From Pseudonocardia parietis (GTDB lineage Bacteria > Actinomycetota > Actinomycetes > Mycobacteriales > Pseudonocardiaceae), in the NCBI RefSeq assembly GCF_017876315.1, contig NZ_JAGINU010000001.1, forward strand, positions 1,116,001 to 1,180,000: a stretch of 64,000 nt of DNA. The letters are read 5' to 3'. Positions 52,527 to 62,896 of this stretch are shown here, one piece after another. A program made the translations under genes and the position numbers. Below the pieces are notes generated by a model, which saw only the letters and a list, made by a program, of their open reading frames with translations, was not told where the DNA came from and ran no database searches. Position 1 is the stretch's first letter. Each line of letters begins with the position of its first letter.

Positions 52527-53129
52527 TCAGGCCCCTGCGAGGCGCCGGAGCTGGGCGGGGGTGTCGACGTCGTCGGGATCGGCGACGTCACCGCATTCGA
52601 CGAGCTCGACGTCCGACCGGCCGGCGAGGTAGCCGCGGGCCCCGGCGTCGCCGGTGGAGATGCCCACCACGCCGGACCAGTGGTCCCGGCCGATCAGCAC
52701 CGGGTGTCCGGGTACGCCGTCGTAGGCGGCCCGCCGCAACGACGAGTGCAGCGCGCCCTCGGTGACCCGGGCGATGGCCTCCGGGCCCACGCCCGGCAGG
52801 TCCACGAGATGCACCAGCGCCGCCCCGGTCCCGGGCAGGTGGGCCAACGCCCCCAGGCCGCGGCGCAGCGACGCGCCCATGCCCTCGTCCCAGTCCTCGG
52901 CGACGACCACGCCGACATCACTGCCGGTGGTTCCCAGACCCGCACTGCGCAGGACGTCGGTGACGTCGTCGGCGCGGGCGCCGAGCACCACGGTGACGGG
53001 GCCGCAGCCACCCGCCTGCAGTGCCTTCACCGCCCGCACGGCCAGTGGCTCGCCGTGCAGCCGTACCAGCGCCTTCGGGGTGCCCATGCGGCGCCCGGCG
53101 CCTCCGGCGAGGAGCAGACCCGCGACCAC
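52527..53129 (-). CDS. MocA/MobA-like molybdenum-cofactor nucleotidyltransferase
   Basis: 200 residues from GTG 53129. The nucleotide-binding start VAGLLLAGGAGRRMGTPKALV is clear, followed by VTVVLGARADDV, VVVAEDWDEGMGASLRRGL and VHLVDLPGVGPEAI with the metal Asp. This fits MocA (CTP:MPT cytidylyltransferase), which makes the MCD cofactor used by CO dehydrogenase and xanthine dehydrogenase. It starts 2 bp after a 60-aa peptide gene. Context with coxDEF-like genes supports the call. Confidence 0.87.
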   Translation of the reverse strand: MVAGLLLAGGAGRRMGTPKALVRLHGEPLAVRAVKALQAGGCGPVTVVLGARADDVTDVLRSAGLGTTGSDVGVVVAEDWDEGMGASLRRGLGALAHLPGTGAALVHLVDLPGVGPEAIARVTEGALHSSLRRAAYDGVPGHPVLIGRDHWSGVVGISTGDAGARGYLAGRSDVELVECGDVADPDDVDTPAQLRRLAGA

Positions 53130-53131
53130 GG

Positions 53132-53314
53132 TCAGCGGTTGATCTCGGTGACCGGGTGCTCGTACGGCACGCTGGCCACCGGGAAGTCGACGTCGCCGAA
53201 CGGCGACATGTTCCCCTGCACGTTCCCCAGGAGCTCGGTGACCGGGTGCTCGCCGTCCGGCAGCTGCGAGTAGTGCGGGTCGATCCGGTCGGTGTTGGCG
53301 GGCTTGGACGCCAT
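53132..53314 (-). CDS. 60-aa peptide with duplicated EHPVTE motif, unknown
   Basis: ATG 53314 has GGAGG six bases upstream, the best ribosome site in this part of the window. The product begins MASKPANTDRIDPHYSQ and contains EHPVTE at residues 22-27 and again at 52-57, separated by LLGNVQGNMSPFGDVDFPVA. There is no Cys, no membrane segment and no signal peptide. Its stop is 2 bp before mocA, so they are coupled. I do not recognise a family. It could be a small accessory subunit, an assembly factor or a peptide precursor; none of these is shown. Confidence 0.72.
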   Translation of the reverse strand: MASKPANTDRIDPHYSQLPDGEHPVTELLGNVQGNMSPFGDVDFPVASVPYEHPVTEINR

Positions 53315-53438
53315 CGGGTTCCTCCAGCATCGTCGTCCGGCTGCGCAGCGCCGGGGGCGGTGTCCACCCCAGTATCCCGGACGGCCGTGGGCCTGTCCGG
53401 CCCGGTGCGTCACGGACCACCCGACTACCCTGGTCGCG

Positions 53439-55724
53439 GTGCATACGTCCCTGGTCGAGTGGCTGCGCGAGCAGGACGACGGGTTCCTCGCCGCGCTGCT
53501 CCGTGCGCGTCCGGACCTCGCCGTCCCCCCGCCCGCCGATCTCACGGTGCTGGCCACCCGGGCCTCCATCCGGGCGTCGGTGCAGCGCGCGTGCGAGGAG
53601 CTCAGCACCGTGTCGCTGACCGTGCTGGAGGCCCTGGTGCTGTCCGGGGCGGACCGGGGGCCGGTGGACGGTTCGACGGCCGCGTGCGGCCCCCGCTGGT
53701 GGCTCGGCCCGGATGTGGACGAGGCGACCTTCACCCAGGGGCTGCGCGCGCTGCGCGCCCGGGCGCTGGCCTGGGGCCCGGACGAGGCCCTGGCCGTCGT
53801 CCCGGCGGCCACCGAGGTGGTCGGGCCCATGCCGGCCGGTCTGGGCCGGGAGGCCACCGGTGCCGCCGCGACCTCCGAGCTCGGCACCCTGCTCGCCGGC
53901 GTCACCGACGAGGAGCGCAAGGTGCTCGACGTGCTCGCCCCGGGCCCGCCGATCGGGCGCTCGCGCGGCGCCGCCGACGGCTCCGGCCCGGTGGGCGCGC
54001 TCGTGGCGAAGGGCCTGCTCCTGCCCCGCGACCAGGAGACCGTCGAGCTGCCCCGGCAGGTGGCGGTCGCACTGCGCGGGGACCGGCCGATGGGCCGGCT
54101 CGACGTGGCCCGCCCGGACGTCCTGATGCGTGAGCGCGAGCCGGCCCGGGTGGACGGCACCGGGGCCGGTGCGGCGCTGGAGTTCCTGCGCCGGGTGGAC
54201 CTGGTACTGGAGTTCCTGGAGACCGACGCGCCTGCGGTGCTCCGCTCCGGCGGCTTCGGGGTCCGGGAGCTGCGCCGCGCCGCGAAGGAGGCGGACACCG
54301 ACGAGGCCACCGCCGCGCTGGTCCTGGAGGTCCTGTCCGCCGCCGACCTGATCGGTGAGACCGACTCGGGCACGCCGCAGTGGCTGCCCACCCCGAACGC
54401 CGACGTGTGGGCGGCGGGGCCCGAGGAGTCGCGCTGGGCGGTACTGGCGCGGACCTGGCTGGAGCTGCCGCGGCTGTCCGGTCTCGTCGGCGGCCGCGAC
54501 GACACGGACAAGCCGATCACCGCGCTGTCCGACGGCCCGCGCCGCCCGACCGCCCCGCGGGACCGGCGCCGGATCCTGCAGACCCTCGCCGACCTCCCCG
54601 ACGGCACCGCGATCGGTTCGGCCGAGGACCTGGCGCGGGTGCTGGCCTGGGCGGCCCCGCGACGGGGCGGACGGCTGCGCGACGAGATGGTGGGCTGGAC
54701 CGTTGCCGAGGCGACCACGATCGGCGTCGTCGCCCTCGACGCGCTCACCACGGCCGGCCGGCTGTTGCTCGACCCCGCGACCCGCGACGCCCGGAACCCG
54801 ACCGAGGTCGCCGCCGCGCTGCATGCGGCGCTGCCCGCCCCGGTCGAGGAGATCCTGCTGCAGGCCGACCTCACCGCCGTCGCACCCGGCCGGCTGTCGG
54901 CCGATCTCGCGCACGAGCTGTCGGTCCTGGCCGACGTGGAGTCCGCGGGCGGGGCGACGGTCTACCGGTTCACCGAGCGGAGCCTGCGCCGGGCGCTGGA
55001 CACCGGCCGCACCGCCGAGGGCGTCCGCGAGTTCCTCGAGGCGCGCTCCCGCACCCCGGTCCCGCAGACACTGACCTACCTGGTCGACGACGTCGCCCGT
55101 CGGCACGGCCGGCTGCGTGGCGGTGCCGTGTCCTGTTTCCTGCGGTCCGACGACGAGGTGCTGCTCTCCGAGGTGCTCGTCCACCACGTGGCCACGGAGC
55201 TGGGGCTCCGCCGGATCGCGCCCACGGTGATGGTGAGCGCGCTCCCGCTGGCCGAGGTGCTCGACGGGTTGCGCTCCGCCGGGTTCAGCCCGGCGGCCGA
55301 GGACGCCGGTGGTGCGGTGCTCGACCTGAACGCCAAGGGCAGGCGGGCCGAGCCGCGCCGGCGTGGGGCGAGCGTCCGCACCACGTCCGCCGGACCCGCC
55401 GGACCCGCCGACCGGACCGACGAGCTGGTGGAGCGGCTGCGGGCCGGGGACGCCCTGGCCGGGGTACGGCGCAGCGTCGCAGGCCGGCGCGAGTCGCCGG
55501 GGTCCACCGGCAACCTGGCGTCGCTGCAGGCGGCGGTCCGTGAGGGCCGCACGATCTGGATCGGTTATGTCGACGCGCACGGCGTGGCCGGGGACCGGGT
55601 ACTGGAGCCCACCTCGGTCGGCGCCGGCGTCGTCGAGGGCCGGGACGCGCTCGACGGCGAGCTCCGCCGGATCCAGCTGCACCGGATCACCTCGATCGCG
55701 CCGGTGGAGGACCGCTCCGGCTGA
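53439..55724 (+). CDS. Helicase-associated (Helicase_C_3) protein, Rv0862c-like
   Basis: 761 residues from GTG 53439. A TACCCT box 8 bp before the GTG suggests a leaderless message. The N-terminus SLVEWLREQDDGFLAALLRARPDL is typical of actinobacterial proteins annotated as helicase-associated. The middle is made of helical winged-helix-like modules, and the C-terminus (LASLQAAVREGRTIWIGYVDAHG ... VEGRDALDGELRRIQLHRI) is a WYL-like domain. In M. tuberculosis the homologue is next to the XPB helicase gene. Probably a partner in DNA repair; unproved. Confidence 0.87.
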   Translation: MHTSLVEWLREQDDGFLAALLRARPDLAVPPPADLTVLATRASIRASVQRACEELSTVSLTVLEALVLSGADRGPVDGSTAACGPRWWLGPDVDEATFTQGLRALRARALAWGPDEALAVVPAATEVVGPMPAGLGREATGAAATSELGTLLAGVTDEERKVLDVLAPGPPIGRSRGAADGSGPVGALVAKGLLLPRDQETVELPRQVAVALRGDRPMGRLDVARPDVLMREREPARVDGTGAGAALEFLRRVDLVLEFLETDAPAVLRSGGFGVRELRRAAKEADTDEATAALVLEVLSAADLIGETDSGTPQWLPTPNADVWAAGPEESRWAVLARTWLELPRLSGLVGGRDDTDKPITALSDGPRRPTAPRDRRRILQTLADLPDGTAIGSAEDLARVLAWAAPRRGGRLRDEMVGWTVAEATTIGVVALDALTTAGRLLLDPATRDARNPTEVAAALHAALPAPVEEILLQADLTAVAPGRLSADLAHELSVLADVESAGGATVYRFTERSLRRALDTGRTAEGVREFLEARSRTPVPQTLTYLVDDVARRHGRLRGGAVSCFLRSDDEVLLSEVLVHHVATELGLRRIAPTVMVSALPLAEVLDGLRSAGFSPAAEDAGGAVLDLNAKGRRAEPRRRGASVRTTSAGPAGPADRTDELVERLRAGDALAGVRRSVAGRRESPGSTGNLASLQAAVREGRTIWIGYVDAHGVAGDRVLEPTSVGAGVVEGRDALDGELRRIQLHRITSIAPVEDRSG

Positions 55725-55740
55725 GCCACCGGGCCCGCGG

Positions 55741-56358
55741 TCAGCGGGCGCCGGCAGCCATCCGCTGGTGCATGGCGTGCTGCACCAGTGCGATCAGCGT
55801 CTCCTTCGTCGACTGCCGGTGCCGGGCGTCGCACACCACCATCGGGACCGCCGGGTCGATCGACATCGCCTCGCGCACGTCCTCCAGGCCGTGCTGCAGG
55901 TGCCCGTCGAACGCGTTCACGCCCACCACGTAGGGCAGGTTGCGGTCCTCGAAGAAGTCGATCGCCGCGAACGAGTCCGCGAGCCGGCGGGTGTCGACCA
56001 GGATGACGGCGCCGATCGCGCCGCGGACCAGGTCGTCCCACATGAACCAGAAGCGCTGCTGGCCGGGGGTACCGAACAGGTAGAGCACCAGGTCGGAGTC
56101 CAGCGAGACGCGACCGAAGTCCATCGCGACCGTCGTCGACCGCTTGTTGGGGGTGGCCGAGAGGTCGTCGTGCGACGAGCTCGCCTCGGTCATCACGGCC
56201 TCGGTGGTCAGCGGCATGATCTCCGAGACCGACCCGACGAACGTGGTCTTACCGACCCCGAACCCGCCGGCCACCACGATCTTGGCCGACATCGTGGCCG
56301 TCCGGGCCGGAGCGGCAGCGGTTTGGGGCGGCTGTGGCCTAGAGCCGACGGAGTCCAC
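55741..56358 (-). CDS. Conservon GTPase (CvnD type)
   Basis: 205 residues (ATG 56358, 20 bases inside the DUF742 gene). GGFGVGKTTFVGSVSEI is the P-loop, LFGTPGQQRFWFMWDDLVRGA the G3 region, and VVGVNAFDG the degenerate G4. Such Ras-like GTPases are the last element of conservons and interact with the DUF742 and roadblock proteins in a membrane-associated complex. It ends 17 bp from the helicase-associated gene on the other strand. Confidence 0.93.
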   Translation of the reverse strand: MDSVGSRPQPPQTAAAPARTATMSAKIVVAGGFGVGKTTFVGSVSEIMPLTTEAVMTEASSSHDDLSATPNKRSTTVAMDFGRVSLDSDLVLYLFGTPGQQRFWFMWDDLVRGAIGAVILVDTRRLADSFAAIDFFEDRNLPYVVGVNAFDGHLQHGLEDVREAMSIDPAVPMVVCDARHRQSTKETLIALVQHAMHQRMAAGAR

Positions 56359-57004
56359 TCAACACCCTTTCCATCAGCGCGAGGTCCGGCACGCTGCCGG
56401 GAGTGCTCGCGGTCTGGTGAACGGTCACCGTGCCGGTCGAGGCCATGTCCCCGAGCAGCACCCGGGCCACGCCCAGGGGGAGCGACAGCAACGCCGCGAC
56501 CTCGGCGACCGAGCGGGTCTGCTCGAGCAGGAGATCGGCGACGGAGCGGTGCTCCATCGGCAGCCGTTCCAGCTGGCTGCGGGCCCGGTTGCTGACCGAG
56601 ACCAGGGTCTCGACGGCCAGCTCGTAGCCCGACTTGGTCCGGCCGCGGGTCCATGCATAGGGCCGCACGGAGGCGGCCCCGCCCGCGGCCGGAGGGTGCG
56701 GCGCCGCTGCCGCAGGGGGTCCACCGGGGCCGGGCGGCGGCTGCACTGCCTCGCGCTCGGACGGTGTGGGCGGCAGCCCGTAGGCCGCCGACCCGCTGAT
56801 CGGGCCGGTCATCTCGACCGGAGCGGGTGGCGCGGGTGGCGGAGCCGCCCGGCCCGCCGGCGGCGGCCCGGCCGGGTCCGCGTCGGCGTCCTGGTTGCGC
56901 CCCCACCGCCGCTTCTTGGGCTTGCGCCTCGAGTCCAGGCTGAACCCGTTCATGACGTCGGCGAAGGTCGGCTCGGGGCCCGAGTCGCCCGGGTCCTGGG
57001 TCAT
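56339..57004 (-). CDS. DUF742 protein (CvnC type)
   Basis: 221 residues. The N-terminal half is disordered and Pro-rich, with a basic patch SRRKPKKRRWGRN. The DUF742 domain covers about 112-221: VRPYAWTRGRTKSGYELAVETLVS, SVADLLLEQTRSVAEVAALLSLPLGVARVLLGDMA and ALMERVLSGLRRL. It is a winged-helix-like adaptor linking roadblock protein and GTPase. The disordered N-terminus is longer than in most homologues. Confidence 0.93.
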   Translation of the reverse strand: MTQDPGDSGPEPTFADVMNGFSLDSRRKPKKRRWGRNQDADADPAGPPPAGRAAPPPAPPAPVEMTGPISGSAAYGLPPTPSEREAVQPPPGPGGPPAAAAPHPPAAGGAASVRPYAWTRGRTKSGYELAVETLVSVSNRARSQLERLPMEHRSVADLLLEQTRSVAEVAALLSLPLGVARVLLGDMASTGTVTVHQTASTPGSVPDLALMERVLSGLRRL

Positions 57005-57071
57005 CGGATCTCACCCGCTCTGGTCGATCCTCGGATGGGGTGCATGAGGCTACCGGCTCCGGCCACCGGGC

Positions 57072-57500
57072 TCAGGGCCCGAAGGAACCCTGCAGCTCGG
57101 CGCGCAGCTCCGGGGTCAGCAGCTGGCCCACCCGGTCGACCAGCAGCGTCATCTCGTAGCCGACGAGGCCGATGTCGCAGCTCGGCGACGAGAGCACCGC
57201 CAGGCAGGAGCCGTCGCTGATGGACATCAGCAGCACGATCCCACGGTCCATCTCCACGACGGTCTGCACCACACCGCCCGCGTCGAAACAGCGGGCAGCG
57301 CCCTGGGTCAGGCTGATGAGGCCCGATGCGACCGCTGCCAGCTGATCGGCGCGGTCGCGGGGGAGCCGGTCCGACGCGGTCAGCAGTAGCCCGTCGGCCG
57401 ACACCACGATCGCGTGCGCGACGCCTGGGACGCGCTCGGCGAAGTTGGTGACCAGCCAGCCGAAACGGCTCTGGCTCGGCTGTGCCTGCGGTGCCCTCAC
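57072..57500 (-). CDS. Roadblock/LC7-domain protein (CvnB type)
   Basis: 142 residues from GTG 57500; the start overlaps the stop of the sensor kinase (GTGA). The roadblock fold: [62 protein letters not shown] and [25 protein letters not shown]. These act on the conservon GTPase, possibly as a GAP or scaffold. Confidence 0.95.
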   Translation of the reverse strand: MRAPQAQPSQSRFGWLVTNFAERVPGVAHAIVVSADGLLLTASDRLPRDRADQLAAVASGLISLTQGAARCFDAGGVVQTVVEMDRGIVLLMSISDGSCLAVLSSPSCDIGLVGYEMTLLVDRVGQLLTPELRAELQGSFGP

Positions 57501-60500
57501 TGGTTCTCCTCAGGGTGGGACGAGTTCGGTCGGTCGGACGGCTCGGGGGTGCCGTCCATGGTGGTACGGGAGGTGCGCTGCCGTCCGGCGGCGCTCTCCC
57601 GGCCCTGGCGGACGCCTTGCTGGTAGCTGGCGAGCCGGCCGCGCACGGTCTCGGCGTCGCGCGGCTCCCCGGTCGGCGGTGGACTGAGCACGGTGGATCC
57701 TGCCGCACTGCCCGGGAGCAGTCGCGCCCGCGGGCGTCGCTTGGGCAGACCGGCCTGGGTCGTCTCGTCCGGACGGACGCTTCCGGCGTCGTCGCCGGCG
57801 GCCTCGCGGGCCTGGCGCCACACCTCGTCGGCGGGTGAGGCGAAGCCCTGGTCCCGAGCACCGTCCTCGGTCGTGCTCACCGAGGACGCGGACGCCTCCG
57901 ATGCCCCCTGTTCGGGAGCAGCGGGGCCGGCGGCCTGCGCGGGACGACCGTCCTGCCAGCGGACCGGGACCGAGCGGTTCGACCGGAACCACGCCGACGC
58001 GATGTCGTCGAAGATCGGCGTGGTCTGGCCCATGTCGAAGTCGTCCTGCGCGCGGGCCGACTCCAGCCCGCCGGGGCGGCGGAGCTGGCCGCGGTCGCCC
58101 TCGACGGGGACCTTCGGCGCGAACAGCTCCTCCTGCGACTGACCGGGAGCAGCGGCCTGCGCCGGCCGACCGGCGGCGCCCCGGACCGGTACCTGCCGCT
58201 TGGGCAGGGGAGCCGGGCTGCCGTTCGGGGCCGGGGTCCCGTTCGGAGCCGGAGCGCCGTTCGGGCCGGGCGACGGCGGCTGCCCGAGGGCACCGCCCGG
58301 GGCCCGCTGGGGCAGGCCGGGCTCCTGCGAGCCGGTGCCCGGGCGACGGGTCGGCAGCGGAGCCGGTCCGCGTGATGGGCCCTGGCCGCCCGGCATCACC
58401 GGGCGTGGGGCGGGCCCGGGCCTGGTGCCGTTCGCACGGGGCGGTCCACCCATCGGCTCCCGGCCGGAGGGCCGGATCGACGGGAAGGCGGCGGTCGTGG
58501 TGTCGGTGCTCTCCGTGCCGGCGTCCGCGGTGTCGGTGGTGCTGCCGCCGGGGGCCGGGGAGTCGCTCGCGTCGTCCGTGCCGGGGTCCGGAGCGGAGTC
58601 CGTCTCCGCGCCGATCCTGGTGATCTCACCGGTCTCCCCGTTGACCTCGGGGACCCCGGTCTCCCCGGCCTCGTCGGAACCGGTCCGGTCCGATCCGGTC
58701 CGGGCGGTGTCGGCCCAGGGGGTATCGGTCCGGGCAGCGTCGGTCCGTGCGGTGCCGGTTCCGACGGCGCCGGTCCTGACGACGCCGAATCCGGTGGCGC
58801 CGGTCCCGGTGGTGCCGGTCCCGTTGATGCCGGTCCGGCCGGGCTCGGCGGCGGCGGCGGCGTCCGTGTCGTCCGGGGCCGCGTCGGTCTCGTCGGATCC
58901 GGTGCGGTCGGCGGTGCTGCCGGCTGCGGTGGCCCCGGCGAGGGCGGCGGTGCCTGCGGCAGCGGCCGCCGCGGCTGCGGTGGCGGTCGTGCCGGCCTTG
59001 TCGGCTGCCTTGTCCTCGTGCTTGTCGTCGGCGGCGGCAGTGTCGGTGCCGCTGGTGCCGGCGGCGGTGTCGGCCGCTGCCGGGGCGACAGCCCCCATCC
59101 GGCCGGCGGGGCCGGTGGAGTCGGCGGATGCTGTCCGGTCGGTCTGCGGCGCGGCGTCCGTGGCGGTCGTGTCCGGCCGGTCGGCCGGACCACCCTCGCC
59201 GGGCCGCCGGTCGGCTGGTCCTGCGGTGGTGGCGCCGTCCGTGCTGGCCGTGCCGTCCGTGCCGTCCGTGCTGTCGGGGCCGGTCGTGCTGTCGGTGCGA
59301 GCGGTGCCGTCGGTGCGAGCAGTGTCGTCGGTGCGGGCCGTGCGGTCCGTGCCGTCGGCGGCCTGGGTGTCCTCGCCGGCTCGGGGGCTCTCGCCGGTCC
59401 GGGTGCCTGTCGCGGCCTGCGCGTCGGCCGGGGTCCGTGAACTCCCGGCGGTCCGTGCCTCGTCAGTCGTGCGGGCACCGTCGGCGGTCCGGGCGCTGTC
59501 GGGGTCCTGCGCGGTCCCGGGGGACAGGGCGTCCTCGGGCGACCGCGGGTCGGCGCCCGCGTCCGTACCGGTGGTCAGGTCCGCCCGTGCCGGCTCGTCG
59601 CCGGTCGACGGGTCGTCGTCGACCGCGGCGCCCATGACGACGGTGTCGTCCATCTCGCGGTCGGCGGACGATCCCTGCCGGTCGGTGCCGGAGCGCGCGA
59701 GCCCGAGCGCGGCGGCGATCCCGCCGATGGCTCCCGTCGTGGCGGGGGCGGGTCCGTCGGAGTCCTCCGGAGCATCGGGGCCGGCCTCACCGGTCTCCTC
59801 GGCCTCGCCGGTGTGGTCGCTCTCGCCGGTGTGGTCGGGCTCGCCGGTGTCGTCGCCGCCGGGGCCGGATGTGTCGGGGCCGGATGTGCCGGGCCTGGCC
59901 CGGAAGGCGTCCGGTCCCTGCGCGGATCCGCCGGTACCTCGAGCGTCACCGCCGGTCCCGGGCCCGTCGGCGCCGGTCCCGGTCGAACCGGTGTCGTCCG
60001 CCGGGGTGAAGACGTCGGCCGGGGTGCGGTCGTCCGGGTCGGCGCCGTCGCGGGACGGCGCGAACGCCTGCAGGCCTCCCGGGGCGACTCCGTTCGCCGA
60101 GGCTTCCTGTCCGTTCGGCGCATCGCCGGGTGCGTTTCGGCGCAGTGCTGATCCGGGCGTGCGGGTGGGCAGCGCGGCCGCCGAACCGTTCCGCGCACCG
60201 CCGGTGCCGGTGGCGGTGGTGCCGGTCTCGAACGTGGGGGTCGCCGGCCCGTCGGAGCCGGCCACCAGCGATGGCAGCGAGCCGCTCCGTTCGGTGCCGT
60301 TGACCGCGGCGCTGCGCGAGGGCGCGTCGCCCTCCGGGCCGGTCGGCCCCTCCGGGGTGAACAGCGCCGGTGCGGCCTGCGACCGCTGCGGAAGCGCCGG
60401 GCCACCCTGCGCCGGAGCACCCTGGGCGGGACCGCCCTGCGCCGGACCACGCTGTGCCGGACCGCCCTGCATCGGGGCGCCCGCGCCACCGTCGCGCCGC

Positions 60501-62452
60501 TGCTCGGGCAGCTGCGCGGACGGGACCAGGTGCGGCGGCACCGTCACCGACGCGCTCAGGCCACCCGTACCGCCGCCGACCGCCGCCGAGGCCAGCCGCA
60601 CGCCGACCCGGTGCCGGGTCGACAGCCGGCCGACCACGAACAGGCCCATCCGCCGCGACGCGGACACGTCGACCTCGGCCGGGCCGGAGAGGCGCTGGTT
60701 GGCGTCCACCAGCTCGATGTCGGTCATCCCGACACCGCGGTCGGAGATCTCGATCAGCAGCGACTCGTCGGCCGTACGGGTCGTCGACATGACGACCTGC
60801 GAGTCCGGCGGCGAGAAGTTGGTCGCGTTGTCCAGCAGCTCGGCCAGCAGGTGGACGAGGTCGTTCGCGGCCCGGCCGGCGATCGTCGCGGACGGCGGGG
60901 TCTGCACGATCACCCGCTGGTACTGCTCGACCTCGGACACGGCGGCGCGGAGCACGTCCACGACCTGCACCGGCGCCACGTTCCGCTTGGCGAGGTCGGT
61001 GCCGGCGAGGACCAGCAGGTTCTCGCTGTTACGCCGCATACGGGTGGCGAGGTGGTCCAGCTGGAACAGGTTGGACAGCTGGTCCGGGTCCTGCTCGTTG
61101 CTCTCCAGCTCCTCGATCAGCTGCAGCTGCCGCTCGACCAGGGCCTGGGAGCGCCGGGAGAGGTTGACGAACATGCTGTTGACGTTCTGCTGCAGCGCGG
61201 CCTGGTCGGCCGCCAAGCGGATCGCCTGACCGTGCACGGCGTCGAACGCCCGGGCCACCTCACCGATCTCGTCCCGGCTGTCCAGCGGCACCGGCTCGAC
61301 GAGCGCGTTGGGGGCCTGACCGGAGCGCATGGACTGCACGGCCGCCGGCAGCTTGCGCTCCGCGACCTCCAGCGCCGAGCTGCGCAGCAGGCGCAGCGAA
61401 CGGACCATCTGCCGGCCCAGCAGCAGGATGATCCCACCGGTGAGCAGCAGCGTCAGCATCAGCAGCACCGAGTTCAGGCCCGCGGTGTTGCCCGCCTCCT
61501 CGGCGGCGGCCGCCCGGCCGTCCGTGAACGCCTGCTCGGCGGCCCGGGTCGACGAGCCGACCGCCTGCGTCGAGCGGTCCACGGCGCCGTTCCAGGCCAC
61601 CGGGTCGATCGACAGGGCCGCGCCGACGGGTGCGGCCAGGGCCTGGTCACGCAGGCTGTTGCGCTCCGCGTTCACCGGCCCGGCGGCGAAGTCGCCGAAG
61701 GCCTCGGCCTGCTCCGGGAGCAGCGACGACCGGAAGTCGTCCGCGGCGGCCTGGAACGAGGCCTCGGCGCCGGTCACCTGCGCCCGCTGGGCTTCGTCCC
61801 ACCGGCCGGCGGCGATCGCGCCGTTGATCACCGTGCGTTCGAGCTCGAGTGCCTCGCGGGCGTTCGCCCCGGCGCCGAGAGCGGTGGTCAGACCGGCCGT
61901 GTCGGCGGTCTGCAGCCGGCCGACCAGTGCCCGGTCCAGGCCGAGCGCCCGCTCGACGACCGTGGTGTAGCGGCCGGTCACGTCCGTCGCGGGGGCAGGC
62001 CCCGCCACCACCTGCGACCGGATCTCGGGCAGCTGCCCCAGCGTCGCCTCCGCCTGCTGGCGGGCCGTGGCGAGCTGCGGTTCCTGCTCCTGGGCGGTGT
62101 CCAGCTGCGCGGTCGTGTCGCGCACCGCGGTGTCGGTCGCCGCCTGCGCCTGATCGACGGAAGCGCGGTCGCCCTGCCGGTTCCCGGCCACGAAGGTGAC
62201 GGCGGCGTCCCGCTCGGCCTGCAGTGCCCCGGTCAGCGTGTCGATCTGACGGTGGACGTCCACCAGGCCGCTGCCGCGACCCAGCTCCTCGGCCACGTTG
62301 GCCTGCTCGACGACTCTGATCGCACCGATGCTCAGGGCGAGCACCGTCGGCACCAGCCCGACGACCGCCAGTTTGGCGACCAGGCTCCAGTTCCGCGGGT
62401 CGAGTCGCTCCGAGAGGGTGCTCGGGCGTTCCGTGCTGGTCACGGTGGTCAC
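57497..62452 (-). CDS. Giant conservon sensor histidine kinase (CvnA type)
   Basis: 1651 residues from GTG 62452. TM1 (about 28-48), an external nitrate/nitrite-sensor-like helical domain (50-320), TM2 (328-348, [20 protein letters not shown]), HAMP (350-420, ending [15 protein letters not shown]), dimerisation region, and an ATPase with [20 protein letters not shown] and [13 protein letters not shown] (about 540-650). The remaining ~980 residues are disordered Ala/Thr/Asp/Gly/Pro sequence with short repeats. Most CvnA proteins are far shorter. The last ~150 residues contain a semi-ordered patch ([21 protein letters not shown]), conserved in this family by my recollection. Confidence 0.92.
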   Translation of the reverse strand: MTTVTSTERPSTLSERLDPRNWSLVAKLAVVGLVPTVLALSIGAIRVVEQANVAEELGRGSGLVDVHRQIDTLTGALQAERDAAVTFVAGNRQGDRASVDQAQAATDTAVRDTTAQLDTAQEQEPQLATARQQAEATLGQLPEIRSQVVAGPAPATDVTGRYTTVVERALGLDRALVGRLQTADTAGLTTALGAGANAREALELERTVINGAIAAGRWDEAQRAQVTGAEASFQAAADDFRSSLLPEQAEAFGDFAAGPVNAERNSLRDQALAAPVGAALSIDPVAWNGAVDRSTQAVGSSTRAAEQAFTDGRAAAAEEAGNTAGLNSVLLMLTLLLTGGIILLLGRQMVRSLRLLRSSALEVAERKLPAAVQSMRSGQAPNALVEPVPLDSRDEIGEVARAFDAVHGQAIRLAADQAALQQNVNSMFVNLSRRSQALVERQLQLIEELESNEQDPDQLSNLFQLDHLATRMRRNSENLLVLAGTDLAKRNVAPVQVVDVLRAAVSEVEQYQRVIVQTPPSATIAGRAANDLVHLLAELLDNATNFSPPDSQVVMSTTRTADESLLIEISDRGVGMTDIELVDANQRLSGPAEVDVSASRRMGLFVVGRLSTRHRVGVRLASAAVGGGTGGLSASVTVPPHLVPSAQLPEQRRDGGAGAPMQGGPAQRGPAQGGPAQGAPAQGGPALPQRSQAAPALFTPEGPTGPEGDAPSRSAAVNGTERSGSLPSLVAGSDGPATPTFETGTTATGTGGARNGSAAALPTRTPGSALRRNAPGDAPNGQEASANGVAPGGLQAFAPSRDGADPDDRTPADVFTPADDTGSTGTGADGPGTGGDARGTGGSAQGPDAFRARPGTSGPDTSGPGGDDTGEPDHTGESDHTGEAEETGEAGPDAPEDSDGPAPATTGAIGGIAAALGLARSGTDRQGSSADREMDDTVVMGAAVDDDPSTGDEPARADLTTGTDAGADPRSPEDALSPGTAQDPDSARTADGARTTDEARTAGSSRTPADAQAATGTRTGESPRAGEDTQAADGTDRTARTDDTARTDGTARTDSTTGPDSTDGTDGTASTDGATTAGPADRRPGEGGPADRPDTTATDAAPQTDRTASADSTGPAGRMGAVAPAAADTAAGTSGTDTAAADDKHEDKAADKAGTTATAAAAAAAAGTAALAGATAAGSTADRTGSDETDAAPDDTDAAAAAEPGRTGINGTGTTGTGATGFGVVRTGAVGTGTARTDAARTDTPWADTARTGSDRTGSDEAGETGVPEVNGETGEITRIGAETDSAPDPGTDDASDSPAPGGSTTDTADAGTESTDTTTAAFPSIRPSGREPMGGPPRANGTRPGPAPRPVMPGGQGPSRGPAPLPTRRPGTGSQEPGLPQRAPGGALGQPPSPGPNGAPAPNGTPAPNGSPAPLPKRQVPVRGAAGRPAQAAAPGQSQEELFAPKVPVEGDRGQLRRPGGLESARAQDDFDMGQTTPIFDDIASAWFRSNRSVPVRWQDGRPAQAAGPAAPEQGASEASASSVSTTEDGARDQGFASPADEVWRQAREAAGDDAGSVRPDETTQAGLPKRRPRARLLPGSAAGSTVLSPPPTGEPRDAETVRGRLASYQQGVRQGRESAAGRQRTSRTTMDGTPEPSDRPNSSHPEENQ
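58500..60020 (-). repeat. Low-complexity coding tract in the sensor-kinase tail
   Basis: Short imperfect repeats encode runs such as [37 protein letters not shown] and [15 protein letters not shown]. Codon third positions remain strongly GC-biased, so the frame is under translation. Confidence 0.75.
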
Positions 62453-62652
62453 GGCGAGGTCTCCCTGTCGGTCTCCGGTCCGGACACGGGCAGCGCGATC
62501 GGCACGGCCGGTGCACCCGGAGCCGTCGGCACGGTCGCTCCGGGGTGTTCCCGGCGGGCGGCGGGCGGTCGGCCCGGCCGTGTGGTGTCGACGAGGGGGA
62601 GCATCAGCTGTCCGGTGCGCCTTTCGGGGTCACGACGGACCCGTTCGACCAC
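62449..62652 (-). CDS. Possible 67-aa leader peptide coupled to the sensor kinase
   Basis: The frame (GTG 62652) ends with TGA at 62451-62449, overlapping the kinase GTG (GTGA). The product is Pro/Arg-rich with no domain (MVERVRRDPERRTGQ...). It may be a coupling ORF or chance; an internal ATG (MLPLVDTT) is another start. Coupling of the same kind links the kinase to the roadblock gene at the other end. Confidence 0.35.
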   Translation of the reverse strand: MVERVRRDPERRTGQLMLPLVDTTRPGRPPAARREHPGATVPTAPGAPAVPIALPVSGPETDRETSP

Positions 62653-62896
62653 TCCGCGCCGACACGGGGCGACGGTTGCCGCGTCCCGGGGGAGTCGGGC
62701 GGATATGATCGGGCAAGGTCTCGTCTGTGCGTGACGGACGGCTCAGGAGTCTAGCCCCCGGAACGGGCCTGTCCCGAGTGGCGTAGCGGCCCTCACGTCG
62801 CAGTCACGTGATGTGACACACGTCGACCGCTCGTCTCGGCTCGTCGTCCGGCGGGCCCGTCCGGCACAGCTCACCGGCGTCGAAGGGATTCGTTCC
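62453..62896. promoter_or_regulatory. Divergent region between the conservon and XPB
   Basis: 444 bp. Apart from the possible small ORF above, it includes GTCAC-GTGAT-GTGAC (62803-62817), an inverted repeat about 80 bp before XPB. The conservon promoter should lie near 62660-62760. I see no clear -35/-10 pair. Confidence 0.5.

Noticed and set aside
53315..55682. Long minus-strand frames extending upstream of the 60-aa peptide and mocA
   Set aside because: They lie antisense to the helicase-associated gene and show no domains; the peptide and mocA have their own starts, the peptide with a strong ribosome site.
58200..61229. Long plus-strand open frame of about 1000 codons opposite the sensor kinase
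   Set aside because: It is a mirror of the GC-biased kinase frame: repetitive Val/Ser/Pro sequence without domains, and the minus-strand frame has the full conservon kinase architecture.
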